Origin: an uncultured Paraglaciecola sp.
GTDB taxonomy: Bacteria > Pseudomonadota > Gammaproteobacteria > Enterobacterales > Alteromonadaceae
Reading direction: 5' to 3'
Assembly: GCA_905479025.1 (NCBI GenBank)
Contig: CAJQKX010000101.1
Coordinates: 1 to 19,756 of the forward strand
Length of the DNA stretch: 19,756 nucleotides
A model generated the notes under the pieces. That model saw only the letters and a list, made by a program, of their open reading frames with translations, searched no databases and was not told where the DNA came from. The position numbers and the translations under genes are program-made. Positions 1 to 7,549 of this stretch are shown piece by piece. The first letter of the stretch is position 1. The number at the start of each line of letters is the position of its first letter.

Positions 1-211
1 CTCGAAGAGTTTGGGCGACCTCAAATGTGAATAAATCTTGGCTATGAATTTGACTAGATTTGCTGGTGATTGTCCAAGCAATGAAGGTCATACAGAGACT
101 TAATGTAAAGATAAGCCAAGTGGAGTAGGTACTTCGAAAAAACACCCACACGTTTTTTGCACTTGTCACCTTATCGGTATCATCCTTCTTGCTTATAAGG
201 TTACTGCTCAT
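1..211 (-). CDS. Partial membrane sensor protein, possibly CHASE-type N-terminus
   Basis: Only the first 70 codons lie in the window; the gene continues beyond base 1. The ATG at 211 (minus strand) follows a strong AAGGAG about 6 bases upstream, which decides the start. The product has a charged N-terminus (Lys/Asp-rich, about residues 8-19), then one hydrophobic segment (about 32-50, around WLIFTLSLCMTFIAW), then a polar segment ending in FTFEVAQTLR. A cytoplasmic tail, one membrane helix and a following stretch with a Phe about 15-20 residues after the helix are typical of CHASE-domain histidine kinases and diguanylate cyclases in Alteromonadales. That assignment is inference, since the diagnostic part of the domain lies outside the window. 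It is divergent from the 545 gene. Confidence 0.7.
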   Translation of the reverse strand, partial: MSSNLISKKDDTDKVTSAKNVWVFFRSTYSTWLIFTLSLCMTFIAWTITSKSSQIHSQDLFTFEVAQTLR

Positions 212-544
212 TAAAACTCCTTGTAAATTGTCAACTACAATTGAGCAATTTAAATGTGTAACTGTACATTTTATACTCTATTACATTAACTATAAGATTG
301 AAAATTAATTTGGCAAGCCGTTCAGGTTTGTCACTTCAGGTTTTCACAAATTAAAATAATAAGCTGGGAGTGAAGGTTTTCAAAAACCGAATGATTTTGC
401 CATCTTATTAGAAGAGCTTTTCCTTCAAGGTGACTTACTAGAAGCCAAACATTATGTTGAGATGTCATAATGTCTGTGCAAGTTTTTAGCTAAACTGAGT
501 GGAGCAAATAAAAGCTATCAAAAAATTTAATAAAGGAAAAATTA
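212..544. other. Intergenic region with orphan reading-frame fragment and hairpin
   Basis: This 333-base gap separates two divergent genes. Positions 363-470 (+) hold a 35-codon open frame with no ATG, GTG or TTG start. It reads like real protein (FAILLEELFLQGDLLEAKHY and then a stop at 468-470), so it may be the tail of a decayed gene. An 8-bp inverted repeat (ACATTATG at 449-456, CATAATGT at 466-473) overlaps its end. A short inverted repeat, AATTGT/ACAATT at 226-242, lies close upstream of the minus-strand gene. No convincing promoter was identified. Confidence 0.35.
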
Positions 545-1372
545 ATGATAAAAGTAGTTGTCTTGGTGTGGTTAATAATATGCATTCATTCTAAGGTGCT
601 GGCCCATCAAACTTCTGTCACTTATGTGGCAAATGAAGCAGTACTGATAACAAACGGAGATAAAAAAGTATTGTTTGACCCGTTTTTTCACACAGCCTTT
701 GGTATTTATCAGTTGGTACCAGAGTATACTCAACAGGCCATATTCAGTGGTACTCCCCCTTTTGATAACTTAACGGCTATTGTCATCAGCCATGCCCACG
801 GCGATCACTTTGCTGCAGACGATGTGTTGAAGTATTTACTAAAATACCCTAACACTCAGCTCATTGCGCCACAGCAAGCGGTCACAGAACTGAGTGTTTT
901 GAGTGGTGCGAACCAAATATTGCCTCAAGTGACCAGTGTTAAATTGGCATTTAATCAAACACCAAAATCCTTAGAGGTGGAAGGCTTGGTGATTGATGCC
1001 GTGCGTATCCCGCATGCTGGTTGGCCCGGACGTGCAGACATCGAGAACTTAGTTTTTAGAGTCACTCTAAAAAGTCAAAGTGAATCTGTTACCGTTATGC
1101 ATATGGGCGATGCTGATGCTGATGATAACCATTACTTGCCTTATAAAAGCCATTGGCAAAAACGTATTAGCGACACCGTATTAACGCCCTACTGGTTTTA
1201 TCTTTCGGCTGAGGGCAGGGATATATTGACCGATATCCTTAATGTTAAAAAGAGCATTGGTATCCATGTGCCAATTAAAACCCCACGCCAACTTAAGTCC
1301 AGCGGTGAGGACTATTTTACCCAGCCTGGCGAGATGCGAAGAGTAGATGAGCCGCATATGCATGAACATTAA
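545..1372 (+). CDS. Exported metallo-beta-lactamase-fold hydrolase
   Basis: 275 residues. An N-terminal hydrophobic segment (about 1-20, ending SKVLA) looks like a signal peptide, so the enzyme probably acts in the periplasm. The metal-binding signature HAHGDH is at 83-88, with further likely ligands at H157 (IPHAGWPG), D189 in HMGDAD and H241. This is the full set expected for a two-metal MBL-fold enzyme. Overall shape resembles UlaG-like/UPF0173-type MBL proteins rather than true beta-lactamases; the substrate cannot be told from the sequence. The ATG follows AAAGGA about 7 bases upstream. The C-terminus is His-rich (EPHMHEH). It is followed after 153 bases by a thioredoxin-like lipoprotein in the same direction, probably co-transcribed. 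Confidence 0.88.
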   Translation: MIKVVVLVWLIICIHSKVLAHQTSVTYVANEAVLITNGDKKVLFDPFFHTAFGIYQLVPEYTQQAIFSGTPPFDNLTAIVISHAHGDHFAADDVLKYLLKYPNTQLIAPQQAVTELSVLSGANQILPQVTSVKLAFNQTPKSLEVEGLVIDAVRIPHAGWPGRADIENLVFRVTLKSQSESVTVMHMGDADADDNHYLPYKSHWQKRISDTVLTPYWFYLSAEGRDILTDILNVKKSIGIHVPIKTPRQLKSSGEDYFTQPGEMRRVDEPHMHEH

Positions 1373-1525
1373 AATAGGGGCGAAAAGGGGTCGAGTGATC
1401 TGTATCGCTGCATGTAAATCAAAGATAAAATATCCAAAAAGGTCTACTCAAGATAGCGTATTATTATTTATCAAACTATTGAGTATTCTGATGCTTAAAA
1501 TGAATAAAAAGATATTAAAAACAAC

Positions 1526-2008
1526 ATGAAGACAGTTCTTTTAGCTTTTCTGGTGTTAACAGCCTTTGGCTGTGGTGCTACAGAGCAACAATTGCTGAAA
1601 TCCGAGCCTTTTACCGGTGTGATTTCAGCAAGTCAGCTGATTACTGAATATCCGCTATTTCGCTCCGCTTATGAACAATATCAACCTAGCTCAGCAGAAA
1701 TTGCTGCAGTAAAATCTTTATCTGGCAAATCCTTGATCGTATTATTCGGTACATGGTGCCATGACAGTGAACGTGAAGTGCCAAGGTTGTTGAAATTATT
1801 AGATTTGTCCGGTGTTGAATTAGAAAGTTTGTCATTATATGGTGTCAATTATAATAAACAAGAGCCGACTAATTTGCACCAGCAACATCATTTAAGGTAT
1901 TCACCCACCATCATTCTGTTGCAAGGTGAAGATGAATTAGGCCGTGTTGTTGAAAAACCGGTAACAAGTTTGGGAGAGGATTTGGCGCGGTTTGTTACAA
2001 AAGGATAA
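1526..2008 (+). CDS. Thioredoxin-like lipoprotein with monothiol WCHDS site
   Basis: 160 residues. The N-terminus is a short lipoprotein-type signal with Cys at residue 16 (LTAFGC; the -2 Phe makes the lipobox imperfect). A thioredoxin-fold core follows: LIVLFGTWCHDS around residues 70-81, then a cis-Pro-like segment YSPTIILL near 125-132. The active site has only the first cysteine; the second is replaced by Ser, so it is not a classical dithiol TlpA/ResA oxidoreductase. Family members with WCxDS are known among marine bacteria, but their role is unclear. The ribosome binding site is weak. A tiny upstream frame ends with a TGA overlapping this ATG (ATGA at 1526-1529), which could couple translation. 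Likely partner of the preceding MBL-fold gene. Confidence 0.82.
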   Translation: MKTVLLAFLVLTAFGCGATEQQLLKSEPFTGVISASQLITEYPLFRSAYEQYQPSSAEIAAVKSLSGKSLIVLFGTWCHDSEREVPRLLKLLDLSGVELESLSLYGVNYNKQEPTNLHQQHHLRYSPTIILLQGEDELGRVVEKPVTSLGEDLARFVTKG

Positions 2009-2233
2009 ACAACTTTCATTCTTTAATTAGCCATGTAACATTTCTTCCCAATGGGTCCTGAAATAATTTAGGTGGTGATGCTCACTTATGTATAAGACAT
2101 TATGTAGATCGTAACTTTATAGCTGGCCGTATACCTTGCAATCCGTCTATAAATGTTTGATTTTTTATATCAATTGCGCATTTACACACGATATTTATCT
2201 CTCAATTTTATCAGTCTTTATTAGGAATTTATT

Positions 2234-3607
2234 ATTCATTCACTCACACCTACCGATAAAGATCTTTGGTTTCTGCCTTTAGGTGGAACAGGCGAAATAG
2301 GTATGAACATGAATCTTTATGGTCATGCCGGGCAATGGTTGATGATGGATTGTGGCATAACCTTTAACAGCCCGCTTTGTACAGAATCCGAATCTAAGAC
2401 CTCGGGGCTGCATAAACATGACATTGTGGCTGCCGACCCCTGGTTTATTAGTCAGCGCAAAGAACAATTAGCGGGTATTGTGATTACTCATGCCCATGAA
2501 GACCATATAGGTGCTTTGCCTTATTTATGGCGTCGATTTAAATGCCCTGTGTACACCACTAAATATACTGCTGAAATATTACGACGCAAGCTTGCTCGGG
2601 GTGGTTTGGGTGACAATATTCCAATCATTGAAATAGACAGTGGTGAGCGAGTCGATATTGGCGAATTTAACGTTGAATGGATGCTGATAACGCATTCATT
2701 ACCAGAGCCTCATGCTTTTGTGATCAGAACCTCTGCGGGAAATGTGTTTCATACAGCGGACTGGAAAATTGACCTAGCACCAGTGACTGATAAGCCTTTT
2801 AATTCTCATCCTTTTAAATTATTGGCGAAGCAAGATATATTAGCCATGGTATGTGATTCGACTAATGCCACCCGCGAAGGGTATTCTGTGTCTGAGCAAC
2901 AATGTTATAAGGGCTTGAAACAAGCCGTCGTCAATGCAAAAGGACGGGTTGTAGTGGGATGTTTTAGTAGCAATATTGCGCGATTGATTACCTTGGCAAA
3001 AATAGCGAAAGAAACGGGGCGCTACTTTGCGCTGTTTGGCCGTTCATTACAAAACACAGTGGGTGCAGCCAAAGCCACCGGGCATTGGCCAGATGACTTA
3101 CCGATACTTGATGCTTTTAATGCTGGATATTTATTACCACGAGAAGTGTTAGCGGTAGCAACGGGCAGTCAAGGTGAGCCAAGGGCCGCATTAAATCAGT
3201 TGGCCAAAGACACCTATCGCAATGCTTCTTTGGATGAGGGTGATTTGGTGATGTTCAGTTCTATTGTGATACCAGGCAATGAAAAGTCTATTGAAAATCT
3301 GCTTAAAGCCTATAAATCTCGCAAAATCAATACCCTGATGGCCGATGATTCAGCATTGCCCATTCATGCTTCAGGTCATCCATGCCAAGAAGAGTTAAAA
3401 CAAATGTACGAATGGGTGCGTCCACAAGTCGCTATACCTACCCACGGAGAGGTTGAGCATATGCAAGCCAACGCTGAGATGGCCCGTTTAAGCCATGTGC
3501 CTAGAAGTCTCACTGGATTAAACGGCGACCTGTTTAAGTTAGCACCAGAGGTGAAAGTACTTAAACAAGCGGTAAGAGCAGGTAGGATTGCTTTACAACA
3601 GTCTTAG
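2234..3607 (+). CDS. Short ribonuclease J-type MBL/beta-CASP nuclease (likely ATT start)
   Basis: The first ATG in frame is at 2303, but the conserved N-terminal strand of RNase J (DLWFLPLGGTGEIGM) is encoded upstream of it, up to an in-frame TAG at 2222. Within that stretch there is no ATG, GTG or TTG. ATT codons at 2231 and 2234 follow AGGAA (2223-2227), with 2234 at good spacing, so initiation at ATT is the best reading and gives about 457 residues. The MBL motif THAHEDHIGA is at about 85-94 in that numbering. Beta-CASP features follow: VVVGCFSSNIARL, ATGSQGEPRAAL, HASGHPCQEEL and IPTHGEVEH. It lacks the C-terminal extension of Firmicutes RNase J (about 550 residues), as is common for proteobacterial versions. 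RNA processing is inferred from the family. Confidence 0.88.
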   Translation: MHSLTPTDKDLWFLPLGGTGEIGMNMNLYGHAGQWLMMDCGITFNSPLCTESESKTSGLHKHDIVAADPWFISQRKEQLAGIVITHAHEDHIGALPYLWRRFKCPVYTTKYTAEILRRKLARGGLGDNIPIIEIDSGERVDIGEFNVEWMLITHSLPEPHAFVIRTSAGNVFHTADWKIDLAPVTDKPFNSHPFKLLAKQDILAMVCDSTNATREGYSVSEQQCYKGLKQAVVNAKGRVVVGCFSSNIARLITLAKIAKETGRYFALFGRSLQNTVGAAKATGHWPDDLPILDAFNAGYLLPREVLAVATGSQGEPRAALNQLAKDTYRNASLDEGDLVMFSSIVIPGNEKSIENLLKAYKSRKINTLMADDSALPIHASGHPCQEELKQMYEWVRPQVAIPTHGEVEHMQANAEMARLSHVPRSLTGLNGDLFKLAPEVKVLKQAVRAGRIALQQS

Positions 3608-3648
3608 TAGAGACCGCTTATATCCAAGCAGGATAGGATTAAACGTGC

Positions 3649-3688
3649 TTTAGGTTGCATACTTTTATTTGGCCTGTTGCAGCCTAAA
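3649..3688. terminator. Possible hairpin between convergent genes
   Basis: An 11-bp stem with one G-T wobble (TTTAGGTTGCA at 3649-3659, TGCAGCCTAAA at 3678-3688) lies at the junction of the convergent RNase J and NhaC genes and overlaps the end of nhaC. The loop is long (18 bases) and no clean T-tract follows on either strand, so terminator function is uncertain. Confidence 0.3.
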
Positions 3689-5197
3689 TGTTTGAATTTT
3701 CGTGATCAGGTAAAGAACTGACATTTGTACTGCAAGGGCAATCAATATCCAATACGTTTGTGGATTGAACCCCGCAAAAATAAAACAGCATAAAGCAATG
3801 GCGCCATTGGTTAGAGCATAAGGCAGCTGAGTTCTAAAATGTTCAAACTGATTGCATCCCGAGCCAGTGGAGGAGAGTATGGTGGTTTCTGAAATAGGCG
3901 AGCAGTGATCACCAAACAAGCCCCCAGATAAAACTGCTCCAATGCTGACGACTAGGGATGCTTCTATGGCAAACGCAGTAGGGATCATCAAAGGGAACAT
4001 AATAGCGAAGGTGCCCCATGACGAGCCAGTGCTAAAAGAAATAATCCCAGACAACGCAAACGCCACAGCCGGCAATAACCAGTAAGGAAACCCCTGTTGA
4101 GCCTGCTCAGCAATATAAGTGGCGGTGCCCAATTCCTTACCCAACGCACTGAATGTCCAAGCTAAAATAAGTACTATGGCGACTTGCATCATATTACCCA
4201 TACCTTGCAAATACAGATCAATACCTTCAGTTAATGTTCTGACACCATAGAAAGCCATTATTAACATTAAGCTCAGGGCGGCAAAAAAGTAGGCGCTGGA
4301 TAATGCAGCACGAAAGGTTGACCCCGCCACTTTTTCAAAGGGAAAACCTAACGGAAGTAAGATTGCGCACAATACTGTGGCCATAATCAACAGAGGAATA
4401 AACACAAATGAAGCCCGAGCTTTGCTGTGACTGAATGCCTGTATATCGTTCTTGTGCTGCTCAGCGATGGTTTGCTCTGTCGCACGTTTGGCTGTCTTTT
4501 CTGCCTCTGCCATGGGGCCAAAATCTAGGTCTGCATAGATAAGTACCGGTACAATGAAGATGGCCAAAATTGCATAGAACTGGAAAGGTATGGCCTGAAT
4601 AAAACTATTCAGGGCTGATATATCTTGTCCAGCACCATCCAGTTCTTTTTGTATCAGGCTGATAATGTAAATACCCCATCCAATAAAAGGCACTAAAATA
4701 GCGACGGGGGAGGAGGTGGAGTCCACAATAAATGCCAGTTTTTGTCGAGAAATTTTGAGTTTATCGAATAATGGTCGAAACACTGGGCCAACAATCAGGG
4801 GAGTGCCTAAGTCAGAGTAGAAAATGAAAATGCCTCCGCACCAAGCTGATAGTTGAGCGCGACCTGTGCTACTAATTTTACGCACTATAGAGAGCGCAAA
4901 AGCTGGGCCGCCACCTGACTTTTCCATCAGGGTCACAAATCCTCCAATAAATACCAACAGCACTATTACCCCTGCGTTGTAGCTATCACTCACAGTGGCC
5001 ACTAAATGCTCTTTGACTAAGGTAGTCATTACGTCTAAGGGATTAAATCCTACCAGCATGATAACGGCACTCACTACACCTGCAAACAAACCAATCACAA
5101 CGTTGCGGGTACCGAGTGACAACCCTAGGGTAATGACGATAGGAATAATAGAAGTGATATCAGCATCTGGCAGTGTATTGGTCATTATGTTAAGCAC
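3665..5197 (-). CDS. nhaC: NhaC-family Na+/H+ antiporter
   Basis: 510 residues and strongly hydrophobic, with about eleven or twelve membrane segments. Family-typical stretches are IIPIVITLGLSLGTRNVVIG near the N-terminus, FIGGFVTLMEKSGG, YSDLGTPLIVGPVFRPL, VDSTSSPVAILVPFIGWG and, near the C-terminus, STGSSWGTFAIMFPL followed by GGLFGDHCSPISETTILSS. These conserved Ser/Thr/Asp-rich segments match the NhaC (IT superfamily) exchangers. Na+ is the usual ion, but some relatives exchange organic anions, so the exact substrate is inferred. The start is a GTG at 5197 with weak AAAGAG upstream; an ATG four codons later is possible. It stands alone, convergent with the RNase J gene. Confidence 0.88.
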   Translation of the reverse strand: MLNIMTNTLPDADITSIIPIVITLGLSLGTRNVVIGLFAGVVSAVIMLVGFNPLDVMTTLVKEHLVATVSDSYNAGVIVLLVFIGGFVTLMEKSGGGPAFALSIVRKISSTGRAQLSAWCGGIFIFYSDLGTPLIVGPVFRPLFDKLKISRQKLAFIVDSTSSPVAILVPFIGWGIYIISLIQKELDGAGQDISALNSFIQAIPFQFYAILAIFIVPVLIYADLDFGPMAEAEKTAKRATEQTIAEQHKNDIQAFSHSKARASFVFIPLLIMATVLCAILLPLGFPFEKVAGSTFRAALSSAYFFAALSLMLIMAFYGVRTLTEGIDLYLQGMGNMMQVAIVLILAWTFSALGKELGTATYIAEQAQQGFPYWLLPAVAFALSGIISFSTGSSWGTFAIMFPLMIPTAFAIEASLVVSIGAVLSGGLFGDHCSPISETTILSSTGSGCNQFEHFRTQLPYALTNGAIALCCFIFAGFNPQTYWILIALAVQMSVLYLITKIQTFRLQQAK

Positions 5198-5381
5198 TAT
5201 GATTTATCTCTTTGGATATTTGCGTGCTTAAATTAACATTAACTACGCTGCTATATTGTTAAGCATAAACGAGTCGTTGCCTCTGTGTAAACCATAATAG
5301 AATTAACATTCTCAGTTGCTTTTGATTGCGCTGCTGGAATATATTTATCTGAGGCACGACTGACTCAAGTAATGTGGTGCG

Positions 5382-5582
5382 TTAAGTCATCTGCTCATCA
5401 AAAAATATCTCTTCAACGGTTAAATTGAATAACCGAGCTATTTTAAACGCTAAGGGTAAACTGGGATCAAATTTACCTTTTTCGATGGCATTGGCCGTTT
5501 GTCTTGATACATCCAAAGCATGAGCTAAATCCGCTTGAGTCCAGTCTCGTTCAGCTCTCAGTACTTTTAAGCGGTTTTTCAT
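5382..5582 (-). CDS. Small XRE-family HTH regulator
   Basis: 66 residues, almost entirely a Cro/CI-type helix-turn-helix: LRAERDWTQADLAHAL (about 8-23), then DVSRQTANAIEKGKFDPSL (24-42), then the usual LAFKIARLFNLTVEEIF end. It belongs to the very short, YozG-like group that commonly sits next to a small membrane protein. The start overlaps the stop of the upstream membrane protein gene by four bases (ATGA at 5579-5582), so translation is coupled. It probably represses its own promoter at 6022-6078; see the operator entry. Target genes beyond this pair are unknown. Confidence 0.93.
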   Translation of the reverse strand: MKNRLKVLRAERDWTQADLAHALDVSRQTANAIEKGKFDPSLPLAFKIARLFNLTVEEIFFDEQMT

Positions 5583-6001
5583 TGATATTTCCTATTACCG
5601 ATTAAAATACTGATAATGTATGTGAAGGCCATGAGCATTATAAGGTGATTAATTTCTGGCTCGAAGGTTATCAGTTTTATGTCTTCTAGTTGCTCATAGG
5701 CAATGCCAGCTATCAAACCTACCCCTAAGGTTATCCCCATGGCATCCATAGTGATTTTGCGTTGCAATTCATCAAGGTTTGTTAAATGTTTGACGTTCAC
5801 CATGATCATGGCCACCCCTAGCGCAAGATGGGTCATCAAGGCCGCAATCGAGTAGGCTGGTTGATAATCCCATATGTATTCTGCGCCAAATCTCAATAAT
5901 GCGGTACTCGCTAACCAAGCTAAGGTCCATAATCCTAGATGTAACGTTTTGGTCTTGTTGTGCTGTGTACCAGGTGTTTCGTTGTGTTTTATGGTGTTCA
6001 T
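5579..6001 (-). CDS. Four-helix membrane protein paired with XRE regulator
   Basis: 140 residues. A polar N-terminus (about 1-19, Asn/Thr/Lys/His-rich) precedes four hydrophobic helices at about 20-38, 47-67, 88-104 and 118-135. Between helices two and three lies the motif NLDELQRKITMDAMG, a signature of small membrane proteins that travel with short XRE regulators. The function of the family is not established; an inhibitor or sensor role for the regulator is only a guess. The ATG at 6001 follows TGAGG about 10 bases upstream. It is first in a two-gene operon with the XRE gene. Confidence 0.85.
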   Translation of the reverse strand: MNTIKHNETPGTQHNKTKTLHLGLWTLAWLASTALLRFGAEYIWDYQPAYSIAALMTHLALGVAMIMVNVKHLTNLDELQRKITMDAMGITLGVGLIAGIAYEQLEDIKLITFEPEINHLIMLMAFTYIISILIGNRKYQ

Positions 6002-6021
6002 AAGTCAAATCCTCAAGTCAT

Positions 6022-6043
6022 AAAGTAAACTAAGCTTTACTTT
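6022..6043. promoter_or_regulatory. Operator-like inverted repeat at the XRE operon start point
   Basis: A perfect 8-bp inverted repeat, AAAGTAAA (6022-6029) and TTTACTTT (6036-6043), is separated by 6 bases. It lies directly downstream of the -10 box, across the predicted transcription start. A dimeric XRE protein bound there would block the promoter, so autorepression by the 66-residue regulator is the natural inference. Confidence 0.55.
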
Positions 6044-6050
6044 TGATGTG

Positions 6051-6078
6051 AGTGTAGCTTTTGAATAAATAATGTCAA
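6051..6078 (-). promoter_or_regulatory. Promoter of the membrane protein-XRE operon
   Basis: On the minus strand the -35 is a perfect TTGACA (6073-6078) and the -10 is TACACT (6051-6056), 16 bases apart. The predicted start point is near 6044, leaving a short leader of about 43 bases. Confidence 0.6.
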
Positions 6079-6112
6079 GGGTATTTTACAAAAAGAATGC
6101 ATGACGTGACAT

Positions 6113-7252
6113 TTAAGAGAGCTTGCCTTTAAAATCCTCATATTCAAACTTACGCACCAGCTCAAAATTACCCTCTTTGCGAATAATACCGATGGCGGGA
6201 TGTTCCACACCATTAAAAAAGGTGGTTTTGACCATAGTGTAGTGCATCATATCTTCAAATATTATCCGCTCACCTATTTGTAATTCGTGATCAAAGCTAT
6301 ATAAATCAATAGCATCACCAGCTAAACACGAATTACCACCGAGTCTATACGTATAGGCTTTTTCGCCTGCTTTACCTGCTCCGCGCACATCAGGACGATA
6401 GGGCATTTCTAATACATCTGGCATATGGGCGGTGGCTGAGATATCTAAAATGGCTATTTTGTCTTGGTTTTCTACTATATCCACCACTTCTGCTACTAAA
6501 GTGCCCGTTTGCCAAGCCACTGCCGAACCGGGTTCAAGGATCACGGTCAAATGAGGATGCCGCCCTTTAAAGTCTTTTAACGTATCGACTAAATGTTTAA
6601 CGTTATACTCTTGACGAGTCATTAAGTGCCCACCACCAAAGTTAATCCACTTTAACTTGGGTAACCATTTAGCAAATTTATCTTCTACCGCTTTGATAGT
6701 GCGTTCGGTTGCAAAGGAATCAGATTCACATAAATTGTGGATATGTAAACCTTCGACCCCCTTTATATCTGCACTGTGTAGGTCTTGTGCGCGGATACCA
6801 AGGCGTGAGCCCGGGGCGCTAGGATCGTAAAGTGCAGTTTCAGCTTCTTGATGTTCTGGATTAACTCGCAGGCCCGCAGATACATTCGAATCCAGTATTT
6901 GTTGTTTATATCTTTGCCACTGTCCCAAACTATTAAAGGAGATATGGTCAACTAAGTTTACTAACTCATCAATATCTGCCGGTTTAAAGGCGGGTGAATA
7001 GGCATGAACCTGTTTGCCTATTTCTTCTTTTCCTAATCTGGCTTCCCATACTGCGCTGGCAGTCGAACCCTGCAGGTATTGACCCACCAATTCAAAGGTT
7101 GACCACATAGAAAAACCTTTCAGGGCCAGTATTATCTCTACGCCACTTTCTTTTTGTACATACTGCATTAGCTGTAAATTGGTTTCGAGTGCCGTTTCGT
7201 CACACACATAACAGGGGCTAGGGATAGATGAATTTAACATGGGGTCGGTCAT
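6113..7252 (-). CDS. nspC: Carboxynorspermidine decarboxylase
   Basis: 379 residues, the normal length for NspC, a PLP-dependent alanine-racemase-fold decarboxylase. It converts carboxynorspermidine (or carboxyspermidine) to norspermidine (or spermidine). The PLP lysine is K45 in ILALKGFSMWS; the glycine loop INFGGGHL is near 203-210; EPGSAVAWQTG begins at 240; the active-site Cys is C309 in GGNSCLAGD. ARLGKEEIG and HIHNLCESDSF are also family-typical. No clear Shine-Dalgarno precedes the ATG at 7252, and a second ATG at codon 5 has none either. Its partner enzyme, carboxynorspermidine dehydrogenase, lies 2.7 kb further upstream on the same strand, with an unrelated opposite-strand gene between them. 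Confidence 0.95.
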   Translation of the reverse strand: MTDPMLNSSIPSPCYVCDETALETNLQLMQYVQKESGVEIILALKGFSMWSTFELVGQYLQGSTASAVWEARLGKEEIGKQVHAYSPAFKPADIDELVNLVDHISFNSLGQWQRYKQQILDSNVSAGLRVNPEHQEAETALYDPSAPGSRLGIRAQDLHSADIKGVEGLHIHNLCESDSFATERTIKAVEDKFAKWLPKLKWINFGGGHLMTRQEYNVKHLVDTLKDFKGRHPHLTVILEPGSAVAWQTGTLVAEVVDIVENQDKIAILDISATAHMPDVLEMPYRPDVRGAGKAGEKAYTYRLGGNSCLAGDAIDLYSFDHELQIGERIIFEDMMHYTMVKTTFFNGVEHPAIGIIRKEGNFELVRKFEYEDFKGKLS

Positions 7253-7549
7253 AGTTTGGGTACATTCTAGGGACTGATAAGTAGAACGCTAAGAATATCT
7301 CTGCCGGTAATAGAATTAAAGTGAAAGTTGTATTTGTGTTATTGATTTAAATGAGTGTGATTGAGTTTCTGGTTATGAACCATTTGATTTTTAGTCAAGT
7401 GTAGCGCTCAAATAAGTACTTTTTTTAGCCCAATCCTTTGATAATTGGCTAGGACATGTGATAACAAAAATAGGTATACTGTTTGAAGGTTACGTTACTA
7501 AAATTACCAACAGTGCTTCTGTGGTGAGTCATTATGGAAATAAAAATAT

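Noticed and set aside
1347..1529. 60-residue plus-strand frame between the MBL and thioredoxin-like genes
   Set aside because: It starts inside the MBL gene, has no recognisable domain or ribosome site, and is Lys-rich as expected of AT-rich spacer. Only its ATGA overlap with the next gene is noteworthy.
5772..6008. 78-residue minus-strand frame overlapping the four-helix membrane protein
   Set aside because: Out-of-frame shadow of a well-supported gene.
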